Part shown: piece by piece, positions 43,749 to 52,232 of the stretch
Layout of the letters: every line of letters begins with the position of its first letter
How positions within the stretch are numbered: the stretch's first letter is position 1
From: an uncultured Opitutaceae bacterium
Lineage (GTDB): Bacteria > Verrucomicrobiota > Verrucomicrobiia > Opitutales > Opitutaceae
Assembly (NCBI GenBank): GCA_903929355.1
Contig: CAIYUN010000072.1
Location: 1-64,000, forward strand
DNA length: 64,000 bases
Reading direction: 5' to 3'
The notes under the pieces: model-generated
What the model saw: the letters and a program-made list of their open reading frames with translations, nothing else
Database searches by the model: none
Told to the model about the DNA's origin: nothing
Position numbers and translations under genes: made by a program

Positions 43749-43768
43749 GGCTTGCACGGTCGGTTTTT
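43745..43768 (+). terminator. Candidate intrinsic terminator after the glycosylase gene
   Basis: A short stem (gaccg / cggtc) with a 7-nt loop is followed by ggttttt. It overlaps the end of the MITE-like element by four bases. The stem is only 5 bp, so termination strength is uncertain. It would close the ffh, HExxH, glycosylase run. Confidence 0.4.
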
Positions 43769-43842
43769 CCGGTTATCAATCGGCTCAGGATGAGTTCGAC
43801 GCGGGGTGAGGGCACCCCGCCCACATTATTCCCCGCCTCCCC

Positions 43843-44973
43843 ATGAACCCCACCCTGCTCCCCACGGTTTCCCGCCGCGAATTTGTCCGCCACGCCGCCC
43901 TGGCCGGCGCCGCCCTGGCGCTGCCCCGTCTCTCCCGGGCCGCCGACGCACCTCCGCCGGGCCGCAAGCTCGGCATCGCGCTCGCCGGCCTCGGCGGTTA
44001 CGCCACCGGCCAGCTCCTGCCCGCCTTGCAGCAAACCCAGAATTGCAAACTGGTCGGAGTCGTCACCCGCGATCCCGCCGGCAAGGGCAAACGCTGGGCC
44101 CAGGGGGCCGGCGCCGGTTTTCCCGAGAAAAACATCTACACCCTGGAGACGATGCACCAGATGGCGGACAACCCCGACATCGACATTGTCTACGTGGTCA
44201 CGCCCAACGGCCTCCACGCCGAATATGCCATCCTCGCCGCCATGGCCGGCAAGCACGTCATCTCCGAAAAGCCCATGGCCTGCACGGTCGCCGAGTGCGA
44301 CGCCATGATCCGCGCCTGCGAGTCCATGAAACGGACGCTCTCCATCGGCTACCGCCTGCATTACGACCCCTACAATCTCAAGCTCATGAGCCTGGGGCAG
44401 GACCCGGACTTCGGCCCCTTCACCAGCATGCACGGCGACGACAGCTGGTTCATGGGCAACGAGCAGTGGCGCATGCAGCACAAGCTTTCCGGCGGCGGCC
44501 CCCTCATGGACGTGGGCATCTATGTCGTCCACGGCGCCATCATGGCCGCCCACGCCTACCCCATCGCCATCACCGCCATCGAGCGCCCCAAGGCCCGGCC
44601 GGACTTTTTCAAGACCGTGGAGGAGGGCATCGAGTGGACCATGGAGTTTCCCGGCGGCGTCACGGCAAAATGCACCTCGAGCTACAATGAAAACTTCAAC
44701 CGCTTCCATGCCGAGGGGCCCAAAGGCTGGGTGGACATGCCCTCGGCCTTCGGCTACAACGGCCTGCAGATGAACACGAGCAAAGGCCCGGTCATTTTCC
44801 CGACGGTCAATCAGCAGGCGCTGCACATGGACGCCATCGCCCGGGCGATCCTCGACGGCGCCCCCTCGCCGGTCCCGGGCGACATCGGCCGGCACGACAT
44901 GGTCATCATCGAGGCGATCTATAAGTCCGCGCAGCTCGGCGGGAAGCGGGTGGAGCTGGATTACACGGTGTGA
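43843..44973 (+). CDS. Tat-exported Gfo/Idh/MocA-family oxidoreductase
   Basis: The 376-aa protein begins with a twin-arginine leader (SRREFVRHAALAGAALALPR) and probably a cleavage site after RAADA, so it should fold with its NAD(P) cofactor before export. The Rossmann domain starts KLGIALAGLGGYATGQLLPAL. It carries the motif VVTPNGLHAEYAILAAMAGKHVISEKPMA, where the EKP lysine is the usual catalytic residue. The C-terminal half forms the GFO/IDH substrate-binding fold (SGGGPLMDVGIYVVHGA). It resembles glucose-fructose oxidoreductase-type periplasmic proteins. The sugar substrate is unknown. It is monocistronic, with repeats on both sides. Confidence 0.92.
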   Translation: MNPTLLPTVSRREFVRHAALAGAALALPRLSRAADAPPPGRKLGIALAGLGGYATGQLLPALQQTQNCKLVGVVTRDPAGKGKRWAQGAGAGFPEKNIYTLETMHQMADNPDIDIVYVVTPNGLHAEYAILAAMAGKHVISEKPMACTVAECDAMIRACESMKRTLSIGYRLHYDPYNLKLMSLGQDPDFGPFTSMHGDDSWFMGNEQWRMQHKLSGGGPLMDVGIYVVHGAIMAAHAYPIAITAIERPKARPDFFKTVEEGIEWTMEFPGGVTAKCTSSYNENFNRFHAEGPKGWVDMPSAFGYNGLQMNTSKGPVIFPTVNQQALHMDAIARAILDGAPSPVPGDIGRHDMVIIEAIYKSAQLGGKRVELDYTV

Positions 44974-45075
44974 CCTGCGGGCAGGACAAACAGGATTTGA
45001 ACAGAAGATAACGAAGGAAACGAAGCGACCGGATTGGTCGGTCTGGAAGGAGAAACTTTTCCAGAGGTCTGATAT

Positions 45076-45151
45076 GAACCACCAATGGATACTGATGAAC
45101 AGTAATTCTGGGGATCAGATTAGTGCAAATTAGTGCAGATTAGTGGTTCCA
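45076..45151. repeat. Inverted repeat of attagtg units
   Basis: The left arm (gaaccaccaatggatactga ...) is degenerate and the right arm (cagattagtgcaaattagtg ...) clear, ending attagtggttcca. It is a relative of the 40721 element. The 273-bp gap between the oxidoreductase and helicase genes also holds an aacgaaggaaacgaag-type stretch near 45009 and no credible ORF. Confidence 0.7.
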
Positions 45152-45246
45152 GGTTTTGGTTTGGCACGTCGTGAACAGGCACTGGCTGCAATCGATCAAG
45201 CCAAATGCGGGCTCGCTGCGCGACCGAAGGGGGTCCATCGTGCCGC

Positions 45247-47232
45247 ATGGAAAAACTGCCGTTCGCCGCCCTTGGTCTCTCGCCCGATGCCCTCAAGGCC
45301 GTGGCCAAGATGGGATTTGAGGAGGCCTCCCCCATCCAAACCGCCGTCATCCCCGCGATTCTCGCGGGGCGCGATGTCGTTGGCCAGTCCTCGACCGGCT
45401 CGGGCAAGACTGCCGCCTTCGCGCTCCCGGCCATCGAACGCGTGGACCCCAAGCTCCGCGCGGTGCAGGTGCTCATCCTCTGCCCCACCCGCGAGTTGGC
45501 GGTGCAGGTCGCCGAGGAGGTCGGCAAGCTCTCGTTCTTCAAGCGCGGCCTGCAGGCGGTGCCGATCTACGGCGGACAGAGCTACGAGCGGCAGTTCCGC
45601 GCCCTGGCGGCCGGCGCCCAGATCGTGATCGGCACCCCGGGCCGGGTGATGGACCACATGGACCGCGGCACCCTGCGGCTCGACGCGCTCAAGCTGGTGG
45701 TCCTCGACGAGACCGACCGCATGCTCGACATGGGCTTCCGTGACGACATCGAGAAAATCCTCAAGGCCGTGCCCGCGACCCGGCAGTTGCTGTTTTTCTC
45801 GGCCACGATCCCGCGTCTGATCCAGGACCTGATCAGCCGCTACTCGAAGGACCCGGCCTGGATCAAGATCGAGTCGGTCGCACAAAACGCGCCGCAGGTG
45901 GATCAGGTCTATTTCGAGGTGGACCGCCGATCCAAGATCGAGGCGCTCACCCGGCTCATTGACGTGCACGACTTCCGCTACGGTCTCATCTTCTGCAGCA
46001 CCAAGATCATGGTGGACGAGCTCGACGAGCACCTGCACGCGCGCGGCTACGCGACGGACCGGCTGCACGGCGACCTCTCCCAAATGCAACGTGACCGCGT
46101 GATGGACAAATTCCGCCGGCGCGGGTTCGAGTTTCTCGTGGCGACGGACGTCGCGGCGCGCGGACTCGATGTGGACGACCTGGAGGTGGTGTTCAACTTC
46201 GACCTCCCCAACGACGCCGAGGACTACACCCATCGCATCGGTCGCACGGGCCGCGCGGGGAAGTCGGGCCGGGCGTTCACCTTTGTCTCCGGGCAGGAGA
46301 TCTACAAGCTCCAGAGCATGGTGCGCTGGGCGCGGCTGAACATCCGCCGCGAGCGCATCCCGTCGCTGGACGAGGTGGACGAGGCGCGCGCCAACGTGTT
46401 TTTCGACAAGATCCGCGCCACGCTGGAGGCGAAGGAGTTCAAGCCGCACGACCGGATGATCGACCGGCTGCTCGACCAGGGACATGCCAGCACGGACATC
46501 TGCTCGGCGTTGATTCACCTGCTGCAAGGCGGCACGGGCGCCCCGGCGCCCGCGGCGGGCAAACGACCAAAGCCCGCCATCGCCGACGCGGACGCGCGCC
46601 CGAAGGCGCGCTATGGTGGTCCCCTGCCCCACGCCGCCATCCCCAAGCCCGCGATGCAGCCGGTGCCCGCCAAGCCCGCCGTTGCGGTCACTGCCGCCTC
46701 CCCGGAGCCCAAGAAAATCAAGCCCTTCATTCATGCGGCTCCGAAAAAGGTGGAGCGCGTTGACCCCAACGCGCTGGGCGGAACCATCACCACCCCACCC
46801 GCCGACGCCAAGGCGATGGCCCGGCCAGCCCCGCCAGCCGAGGCACCCGCCCATCCGACACCCACCACCCCTTCCTCGCCGCGCCAGAGCGCAGCGACGG
46901 CGGGAGCCCTTCCTCCCTCCGCCACGCCCACCGCGCCGCCGCCGCGCAAATCCAAATACGAGCGCCAGCCGCGCACCGGCCGCGAGCCGGGCATGACCAC
47001 CATCCGCCTGAATGTCGGCCGGGCCCAGCTCGTCACACCGGGCGACATCGTGGGGAAAATCTCCGGGATCACCCGGCTGCCCGCCGGCGTCGTGGGCGCG
47101 ATCGACATCCACGAGGACCACACCTTCGCCGATGTCGCCTCGGCTGACGCAGCCTTTATCGTGAAAAAGCTTGAAGGCATCCCCCTCAAGGACGTGACGC
47201 TCGCCCCGACCCTGGCGGGAAAGGCGGAATGA
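45247..47232 (+). CDS. DEAD-box RNA helicase with DbpA-type RNA-binding domain
   Basis: The start MEKLPFAALGLSPDALKAVA gives 661 aa. The helicase core (about 1-370) has the Q motif region EASPIQTAVIPA, motif I SSTGSGKTAAF, motif II LDETDRMLDMGF, motif III SAT and motif VI HRIGRTGRAG. Motif II reads DETD instead of DEAD. A long Pro/Ala/Lys-rich linker (about 425-575) contains residues encoded by a dispersed palindromic repeat (KVERVDPNALG). The C-terminal ~80 residues (TTIRLNVGRAQLVTPGDIVG ... ) match the DbpA/CsdA RNA-binding domain. It is likely involved in ribosome assembly, cold response or RNA decay. Confidence 0.92.
   Translation: MEKLPFAALGLSPDALKAVAKMGFEEASPIQTAVIPAILAGRDVVGQSSTGSGKTAAFALPAIERVDPKLRAVQVLILCPTRELAVQVAEEVGKLSFFKRGLQAVPIYGGQSYERQFRALAAGAQIVIGTPGRVMDHMDRGTLRLDALKLVVLDETDRMLDMGFRDDIEKILKAVPATRQLLFFSATIPRLIQDLISRYSKDPAWIKIESVAQNAPQVDQVYFEVDRRSKIEALTRLIDVHDFRYGLIFCSTKIMVDELDEHLHARGYATDRLHGDLSQMQRDRVMDKFRRRGFEFLVATDVAARGLDVDDLEVVFNFDLPNDAEDYTHRIGRTGRAGKSGRAFTFVSGQEIYKLQSMVRWARLNIRRERIPSLDEVDEARANVFFDKIRATLEAKEFKPHDRMIDRLLDQGHASTDICSALIHLLQGGTGAPAPAAGKRPKPAIADADARPKARYGGPLPHAAIPKPAMQPVPAKPAVAVTAASPEPKKIKPFIHAAPKKVERVDPNALGGTITTPPADAKAMARPAPPAEAPAHPTPTTPSSPRQSAATAGALPPSATPTAPPPRKSKYERQPRTGREPGMTTIRLNVGRAQLVTPGDIVGKISGITRLPAGVVGAIDIHEDHTFADVASADAAFIVKKLEGIPLKDVTLAPTLAGKAE
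46748..46775. repeat. Dispersed-repeat arm inside the helicase gene
   Basis: These 28 bp (starting aggtggagcgcgttga) equal the reverse complement of the right arm of the intergenic palindrome at 25851-25878 with no mismatch. In the helicase frame they encode KVERVDPNAL in the linker. Only one arm of the palindrome is present. Confidence 0.85.
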
Positions 47233-47249
47233 GGACGGGATCGGAGTTT

Positions 47250-47394
47250 TTACAGGAGGGAACAGAGCGAACAGAGTGGAAATCAGGGAGCCGGAGAATT
47301 GCCGCTGAGCGGAAGGCCTATCACCTTTCATCTTCTCTCCTTTTTGATTCGGCCTGGGTCCCTCACCTCTGTTCCCTCCGTTGCCTCCTGTTCA
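47250..47394. repeat. Inverted pair of gaggaaacagagg-type repeats
   Basis: The left copy (ttacaggagggaacagagcg ...) and right copy (cctctgttccctccgttgcc ...) are inverted around about 85 bp. The right copy ends near the upstream edge of the nuclease-family gene's long ORF. The pattern repeats that at 36205-36431. Confidence 0.7.
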
Positions 47395-47527
47395 AAATCT
47401 GTGACCGTCGTCTTTCCCGGGCGGCCGCGTGACTCGAGGGAGGCTCCTCCGCTGCTTTGGTGCGCTGGGGCAATCCTGGCTGGATGCGGGGTTGCCTATT
47501 CGGTCCGCCCCCTGCATGTTTCCGGCC

Positions 47528-48043
47528 ATGAACAACGATGTTGTCCTGGTCACCGTCAAAGGCGTCATGCCCACGCCCAACGGCTGTGCCGTGTTCCTCG
47601 GCCACGACGACAAGACGATCGTCATCTATGTGGATCATTCCGTGGGCAACGCCATCCAGATGACCCTGGCCGGGGTCAAGAAGGAGCGTCCGCTGACCCA
47701 TGATCTCATCGGGCACATCCTGCTCGGCCTCGGTGCGCGGCTCGACCACATCGTCATCAACGATGTGACCAACGGCACGTTCTTCGCCCGCATCCTCCTC
47801 CGCATGGACAACGAGCTCGGCACCAAGGTGGTCGAGATTGACGCGCGCCCCAGCGACTCAACCGTGCTGGCGCTCCAGCAGCAACGACCCATCTATGTGG
47901 CGCGCAAGGTGCTCGACTCCGTCGAGGACATGACCGAAATCCTGGAGCGGGTGCTCAAGCAGCAGGCCGACGAGGCCGCCAAACCCAAGCCCGAACCCGG
48001 CGAGGACTCGCCGCCCGAGGAGGATGAGGAGGATCCGAAGTGA
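47528..48043 (+). CDS. Bifunctional nuclease family (DUF151) protein
   Basis: The start MNNDVVLVTVKGVMPTPNGC gives 171 aa; an ATG four codons earlier (MFPAMNND) is also possible. The core matches the DUF151/bifunctional nuclease fold: GCAVFLGHDDKTIVIYVDHSVG, then RPLTHDLIGHILLGLGARLDHIVINDV and ARPSDSTVLALQQQRPIYVARKVL. Proteins of this family were reported with RNase and DNase activities; physiological role is uncertain. The C-terminal 30 residues are an acidic, Lys/Pro-rich tail (PKPEPGEDSPPEEDEEDPK). Its TGA overlaps the GTG start of the dihydrouridine synthase gene (gtga), so the two are translationally coupled. Confidence 0.88.
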   Translation: MNNDVVLVTVKGVMPTPNGCAVFLGHDDKTIVIYVDHSVGNAIQMTLAGVKKERPLTHDLIGHILLGLGARLDHIVINDVTNGTFFARILLRMDNELGTKVVEIDARPSDSTVLALQQQRPIYVARKVLDSVEDMTEILERVLKQQADEAAKPKPEPGEDSPPEEDEEDPK

Positions 48044-49167
48044 GGGAAGACGGCGGGGGGACAATCGCTGGCGCCGGGAAACAAGGTTCGCCCAGGAACC
48101 TGCCCGCACCCGCGATCCCGGGGCGGCCGCTCACCGCGCTCGCGCCCATGCAGGATGTCACCGACCTGGCCTTCATGCGGGTCATCGCGCATTACGGCGC
48201 GCCGGATTATTTTTTCACCGAGTTTTTCCGCGTCCATGCCACCTCGCAGCCGGAGCGGCACATCCTGCGCTCGATTGATGAAAACGACACCGGCCGGCCG
48301 GTGTTCGCCCAGCTGATCGGCGAGGATCTCGGGCACCTCGGGCGCACCGCCACCGAGCTGCTCCGCCATCCCGTCGCCGGGATTGACCTCAACCTCGGCT
48401 GTCCCGCGCCCAAGGTTTACAAGAAGAACGTCGGCGGCGGCCTCCTCCGCGACCCCGCCCGCGTCGGCGAGATCCTGGCCACCCTGCGCGCCGCCGTGCC
48501 CGGCTGCTTCACGGTGAAGATGCGGATCGGTTTCGAGGACACCGCCCACTTCGACCGCCTGCTCGACCTGGTCAACGAACACCGGGTCGACCTGCTGAGC
48601 GTGCATGGCCGCACCGTGAAGGAGATGTACCGCAGCGAGGTGCATTACGATTTCATCGCCCGCGCGGTCGCCCGGGCACGCTGTCCGGTCCTGGCCAACG
48701 GCAACATCACCTCCGCCCCCCGCGCGACCGCCGTGCTCGCCACCACCGGCGCCGCCGGGGTGATGGTGGGCCGCCACGCCATCCGCAACCCCTTTATCTT
48801 CCGCCAGTGCCGCGAGCAGTTCGGGGGTGCCCCCGAGATTTTCCGCCCCACGCTCGCCGATGTGCGCGACTACGTCGAACGCCTCTATCGGGCGACGCAG
48901 ACGCCCGAGTTGCCGGAGCGCGCCCACGTGAACAAAATGAAGAAATACCTCAACTTTGTCGGCCAGAGCGTGGATCCCGCCGGGGCGTTCCTCCACGACA
49001 TGCGCCGCACCGAGACCGAGGCTGGGCTGTTCGAAGTCTGTGACCGCCACCTGCTGGCCGAGCCGGGGCGCGAGTTTTCCCCCGAGCCCTATCCGGGCGT
49101 CATCGCGCGACCGAACTGCGAGACGCCCGACGGCGCCAGTTGCTCGCTGGACACCATCACGGCCTGA
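48040..49167 (+). CDS. tRNA-dihydrouridine synthase
   Basis: The GTG at 48040 overlaps the upstream stop and gives 375 aa. This flavoenzyme reduces uridine in the D-loop of tRNA. Visible are LTALAPMQDVTDLAFMRVI near residue 30, the catalytic Cys in GIDLNLGCPAPKVYKKNVGGGLL, HGRTVKEMY, and the FMN phosphate site ANGNITSAPRA and GVMVGRHAIRNPFIF. These fit the Dus family; subgroup (DusA, B or C) is not clear, though the sequence lacks DusA-type features. The C-terminal region is longer than in DusB, with an Arg/Glu-rich end. Co-transcription with the upstream gene is likely. Confidence 0.93.
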   Translation: MREDGGGTIAGAGKQGSPRNLPAPAIPGRPLTALAPMQDVTDLAFMRVIAHYGAPDYFFTEFFRVHATSQPERHILRSIDENDTGRPVFAQLIGEDLGHLGRTATELLRHPVAGIDLNLGCPAPKVYKKNVGGGLLRDPARVGEILATLRAAVPGCFTVKMRIGFEDTAHFDRLLDLVNEHRVDLLSVHGRTVKEMYRSEVHYDFIARAVARARCPVLANGNITSAPRATAVLATTGAAGVMVGRHAIRNPFIFRQCREQFGGAPEIFRPTLADVRDYVERLYRATQTPELPERAHVNKMKKYLNFVGQSVDPAGAFLHDMRRTETEAGLFEVCDRHLLAEPGREFSPEPYPGVIARPNCETPDGASCSLDTITA

Positions 49168-49175
49168 GGGATCCG

Positions 49176-49347
49176 CCTACGCCAGGCTACGGCGCGCCAA
49201 CGCGCTGCCGCCCTCCGTCCAATCCTGATTGGCCTCAAAGAAGCACCAATTCGTTGTTGGCTCCGGCGAAGATCTCCCGCGCGCCTATCGGCGCGATGCA
49301 GGCTCCCGTCCTCCCTACTGATTCTTGTGCCTTTTTGTGGCGATCCT
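49176..49347. repeat. Repeat cluster: attggcc ... gccttttgtgg and cgcgcctatcggcgcg types
   Basis: The 244-bp gap between the convergent Dus and accA genes holds gattggcctcaaagaagcac at 49227, gcgcgcctatcggcgcgatg near 49280 and gtgcctttttgtggcgatcc at 49327, in the same order as in 63579-63828. A gccgaagcc-type inverted unit is at about 49174. No ORF is credible. Confidence 0.6.
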
Positions 49348-49411
49348 CCGTTCCTCTGCCGGGAATCTCGTTTCATTCACAGGTTTCGCGGATAGGTTCT
49401 TGCTTCAGCCT

Positions 49412-50383
49412 TCAGCTTTCCGCGTAGACGCCCAGCCGGCGATAGCGGGCGTAGCGCGTTTCCACCAATTGCTCGGCCGGAAGCGCACGCAGGTCGTTGA
49501 GATGCTTCTGGAGCGTGTAGCGGAGCGCCGCAGCCGCCTGCGCCGGATCGTGGTGCGCCCCGCCGGCCGGCTCGGGGATCACCTCGTCCACCACGCCCAG
49601 TTTTTCCAGCTCGGCGGCGGTCAGTTTCAGCGCGGCGGCCGCCTTCGGGCCGGCGGCGGCGTCTTTCCACAAGATGGCCGCGCAGCCCTCCGGTGAAATG
49701 ACCGAGTAATAGCTGTTCTCCAGAATCAGCACCCGATCGGTCACCCCGATGCCCAGCGCACCGCCCGAACCGCCCTCGCCGATGACAACCGAAATCGAGG
49801 GCACGCGCAGCCCGGCCATCTCGCGCAGGTTGACTGCGATGGCCTCCGAGACATGCCTCGCCTCCGACTCGATGCCGGGATAGGCACCGGGAGTGTCAAT
49901 GAAGGCCAGCACGGGCAGGCCGAACTTCTCCGCCATTTTCATCAGCCGGAGGGCCTTCCGGTAACCCTCGGGCTGGGCCATGCCGAAGTTGCGGGCAATC
50001 TTCTCCTTGGTCTCGCGCCCCTTCTGCTGGGCGATGATCATGACGGCCGCGCCGTCAAAAAAGGCGGTGCCCCCCACCAGCGCGCGGTCGTCGCCAAACT
50101 GGCGGTCGCCGTGCAGCTCCTGGAACCCCTCGCAAATCTGCGCCACATAATCGAGGGCGTAGGGCCGCTTGGGATGCCGGGCGATCTGAACCCGCTGCCA
50201 GGCGGTGAGGCCGGCGTAAATCCCCCGCCGGAGCTCCTCCAAGGACCGCTCGAGCGGTTCGGTTTGCGCGGAGAGGTTGGTGTTGGTCTCGAGCGCCTGC
50301 TGGCGCAACTGGTCGATCTGGGCGCTCAAGTCGCGCAAGGGCTTCTCGAAATCCAGCGTGTAGGCGGGTTTTTCCATCGCCAT
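49412..50383 (-). CDS. accA: Acetyl-CoA carboxylase carboxyltransferase subunit alpha
   Basis: AccA, with AccD, transfers the carboxyl group from biotin to acetyl-CoA, giving malonyl-CoA for fatty-acid synthesis. The protein (323 aa from the first ATG; the track starts one codon earlier at a TTG) begins MAMEKPAYTLDFEKPLRDLS. It has the alpha-subunit N-terminal coiled region, then RQFGDDRALVGGTAFF, FIDTPGAYPGIESEARHVSE and GEGGSGGALGIGV, typical of the crotonase-like carboxyltransferase domain. The region AYARYRRLGVYAES ends the chain. It starts 27 nt after the acyltransferase gene, so it is probably transcribed with the olsB-like and plsC-like genes. Confidence 0.96.
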   Translation of the reverse strand: MAMEKPAYTLDFEKPLRDLSAQIDQLRQQALETNTNLSAQTEPLERSLEELRRGIYAGLTAWQRVQIARHPKRPYALDYVAQICEGFQELHGDRQFGDDRALVGGTAFFDGAAVMIIAQQKGRETKEKIARNFGMAQPEGYRKALRLMKMAEKFGLPVLAFIDTPGAYPGIESEARHVSEAIAVNLREMAGLRVPSISVVIGEGGSGGALGIGVTDRVLILENSYYSVISPEGCAAILWKDAAAGPKAAAALKLTAAELEKLGVVDEVIPEPAGGAHHDPAQAAAALRYTLQKHLNDLRALPAEQLVETRYARYRRLGVYAES

Positions 50384-50410
50384 CAAGGTAGGGGGGCGCC
50401 CGGGCGGCTG

Positions 50411-51343
50411 TCAACGGGCCCGGTGGGCCGAAACAGTGGCGCGGTCCGATGGCCGGCGCCACGCCGCCGGGCACCGGCCCGCCGTAAGCTCGGCACGCGC
50501 CAGGGTGTCGTCGGGTCCGGGCGTCACCCGGCCGAGGGCGCACACCTGGGCGTGGAGGCGCCGTGCCAGCATTTTCCGGTCGGGGCCGGGCGGTTGCGGG
50601 ATGCCGTAGCGGACGCGGGCGCGAATTCGGCGCTTCGAGAGAAAATTCCAGAAATGCCCGGGAAAACCGGCGTCGCCCCACCAGCAGACTTCCTGCGTGG
50701 CGTCGCCGTCGTCCGCTTCAACCGCAAATTCGATCCACGCGGGGGTGACGGACCATCCCCGCCGGACGGCGGGAGCAAACAGCGACGAATGGAAGGGAAG
50801 CACGGTGCGGCCGTCGGAGCTCGTGCCCTCGGGAAAAAAGGCGACCACCGCACCGGCCGCGACCACGCGGGGAAATTCCCCGATCACCCGCCGCACATCC
50901 CGACGGCGCGCACGATGGACGAACACGGTGCCGGCGCAGCGGGTCACCCAGCCGACGACCGGCCAGCCGCGGAGTTCGCTCTTGGCGACAAAGACGAGCG
51001 GTTGCGCGGCGCCGAGCACCAGGATGTCAACGTAGCTGAGGTGGTTGCTCACCAGCACACCGGCCCGGGGCGGTTGGCCCTGCCCCGCGACCTCGATCCC
51101 GAGGATACTCAGATACCGTCGCGCCCAACGTTGGGCCCAGCGGGCCCGGGCCAAAGTCGGGTTGGCCGGACAGACCAGGCATACCCGCAGGAAAAAATCC
51201 CCGAACGACGTGAGCACGCAGACGAGGAACACGGCGAGCCGAACCGGCGCCCGCCACCAGGTCCCCAGGCAGCCGGGGAACCTGATCGCGCCCGCCGCGG
51301 CCGGCGCACCGGGCGTGATCGCGACCTCGGTCGAAGAACTCAT
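50411..51343 (-). CDS. 1-acyl-glycerol-3-phosphate acyltransferase family (PlsC/OlsA-like)
   Basis: The start MSSSTEVAITPGAPAAAGAI gives 310 aa and overlaps the upstream stop (ATGA), so it is coupled to the olsB-like gene. The PlsC signature is clear: VLVSNHLSYVDILVLG (HX4D variant: NHLSYVD), VGWVTRCAGTVFVHRARR, FFPEGTSSDG and TPAWIEF. A hydrophobic segment (residues about 30-55) anchors it in the membrane. By analogy with OlsA it would O-acylate lyso-ornithine lipid, or it may be a plain phosphatidic-acid-forming PlsC. Gene order olsB-like then plsC-like favours the former but does not prove it. The C-terminus is Arg/Ala-rich and long. Confidence 0.85.
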   Translation of the reverse strand: MSSSTEVAITPGAPAAAGAIRFPGCLGTWWRAPVRLAVFLVCVLTSFGDFFLRVCLVCPANPTLARARWAQRWARRYLSILGIEVAGQGQPPRAGVLVSNHLSYVDILVLGAAQPLVFVAKSELRGWPVVGWVTRCAGTVFVHRARRRDVRRVIGEFPRVVAAGAVVAFFPEGTSSDGRTVLPFHSSLFAPAVRRGWSVTPAWIEFAVEADDGDATQEVCWWGDAGFPGHFWNFLSKRRIRARVRYGIPQPPGPDRKMLARRLHAQVCALGRVTPGPDDTLARAELTAGRCPAAWRRPSDRATVSAHRAR

Positions 51344-52110
51344 GTGCGGAGAAATCTCTCCAGTGTCTGCGGGTGCAGCCCGGCCAGATCGAGCACGGTG
51401 AGAAAGTCGATCGTGCCAAACTCGCGGTCGAGGACGGGCGGGGCGCAGATCTTTGCGCCCAGCGCGAGATAGGCGGCCAGCAGGCCTGGGATCTTGGGCG
51501 CGACGGGCGCAACCCGGTCGAGGGGACAGGCCAGCGCGGGCCAGGGCAGCGTGCGGAGCTCCGGCGGGGCGAGGTGACGGCGGGCGAGCACGGCAAACGC
51601 CGCCGCCCCCACCGCCGGGTCCCGGGTGGTGAGCGAACTGCACCCGATGAGCCAGCGCCCCCGGCGCGCCCGGGTGTGGCGCGCCACGGCCTGCCACAGC
51701 AGGCCCAGCACACCCCGGCTGCGGTGATCCCGGTGGATGCACGCGCGACCCAGCTCGATCATTTCATCCCGGAGTGGCTCGAACGGCGCGAGGTCAAACT
51801 CCTGCGCGCAGTAATAACCGAGATGCGCGGCCGCCTGCGCGCCGGTTTGCAGCCGATAGGTCCCGATGGTCTCACCGGTGTCGGCCCGCTCCGCCAGGAG
51901 GTGGTCACAAACCGTGTCAAACACATCGGCATCGAGGCCGGAGGCGTGGGATTCATCGAGACCCCGGCCGAGCTCAAGATTGAACACGGCAAAGCGCAGG
52001 GCCTGGGCGGCACGGACATCGTCGGTGCTTTCCGCCAGGCGCACGGTGTACCCGGTGGTGGCGAGAGTTTGGCCGGAAGAGAAGAGGGAAGGAGACTGCA
52101 GGTTGGTCAT
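51340..52110 (-). CDS. OlsB/hemolysin-like N-acyltransferase (GNAT fold)
   Basis: The 256-aa protein matches ornithine/amino-acid N-acyltransferases. It has VRLAESTDDVRAAQALRFAVF at the start, ELGRGLDESHASGLDADVFD, CDHLLAERADTGETIGTYRL and then ELGRACIHRDHRSRGVLGLLW, followed by LIGCSSL. The GNAT-like acyl-CoA/ACP site is in RGVLGL. Such enzymes make the lyso form of ornithine or glycine aminolipids from acyl-ACP. It heads the lipid operon with a PlsC-like gene overlapping by 4 bp, the OlsB-OlsA arrangement. Amino-acid donor cannot be told. No membrane segment is evident. Confidence 0.82.
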   Translation of the reverse strand: MTNLQSPSLFSSGQTLATTGYTVRLAESTDDVRAAQALRFAVFNLELGRGLDESHASGLDADVFDTVCDHLLAERADTGETIGTYRLQTGAQAAAHLGYYCAQEFDLAPFEPLRDEMIELGRACIHRDHRSRGVLGLLWQAVARHTRARRGRWLIGCSSLTTRDPAVGAAAFAVLARRHLAPPELRTLPWPALACPLDRVAPVAPKIPGLLAAYLALGAKICAPPVLDREFGTIDFLTVLDLAGLHPQTLERFLRT

Positions 52111-52232
52111 GGCAATGATTCCGCCCAGTGATACCGGTCGGATGTTACAACCACGCTGGGATTGGGCGAAAATTGGGTGAATTGTGCCCGGTGGAGCGGA
52201 CGGCCTTCACCACTTGCCCCCCTGAAAATCAG

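Noticed and set aside
45196-47331. Minus-strand ORF of 711 aa opposite the helicase
   Set aside because: Antisense to a helicase with all motifs; no independent features.
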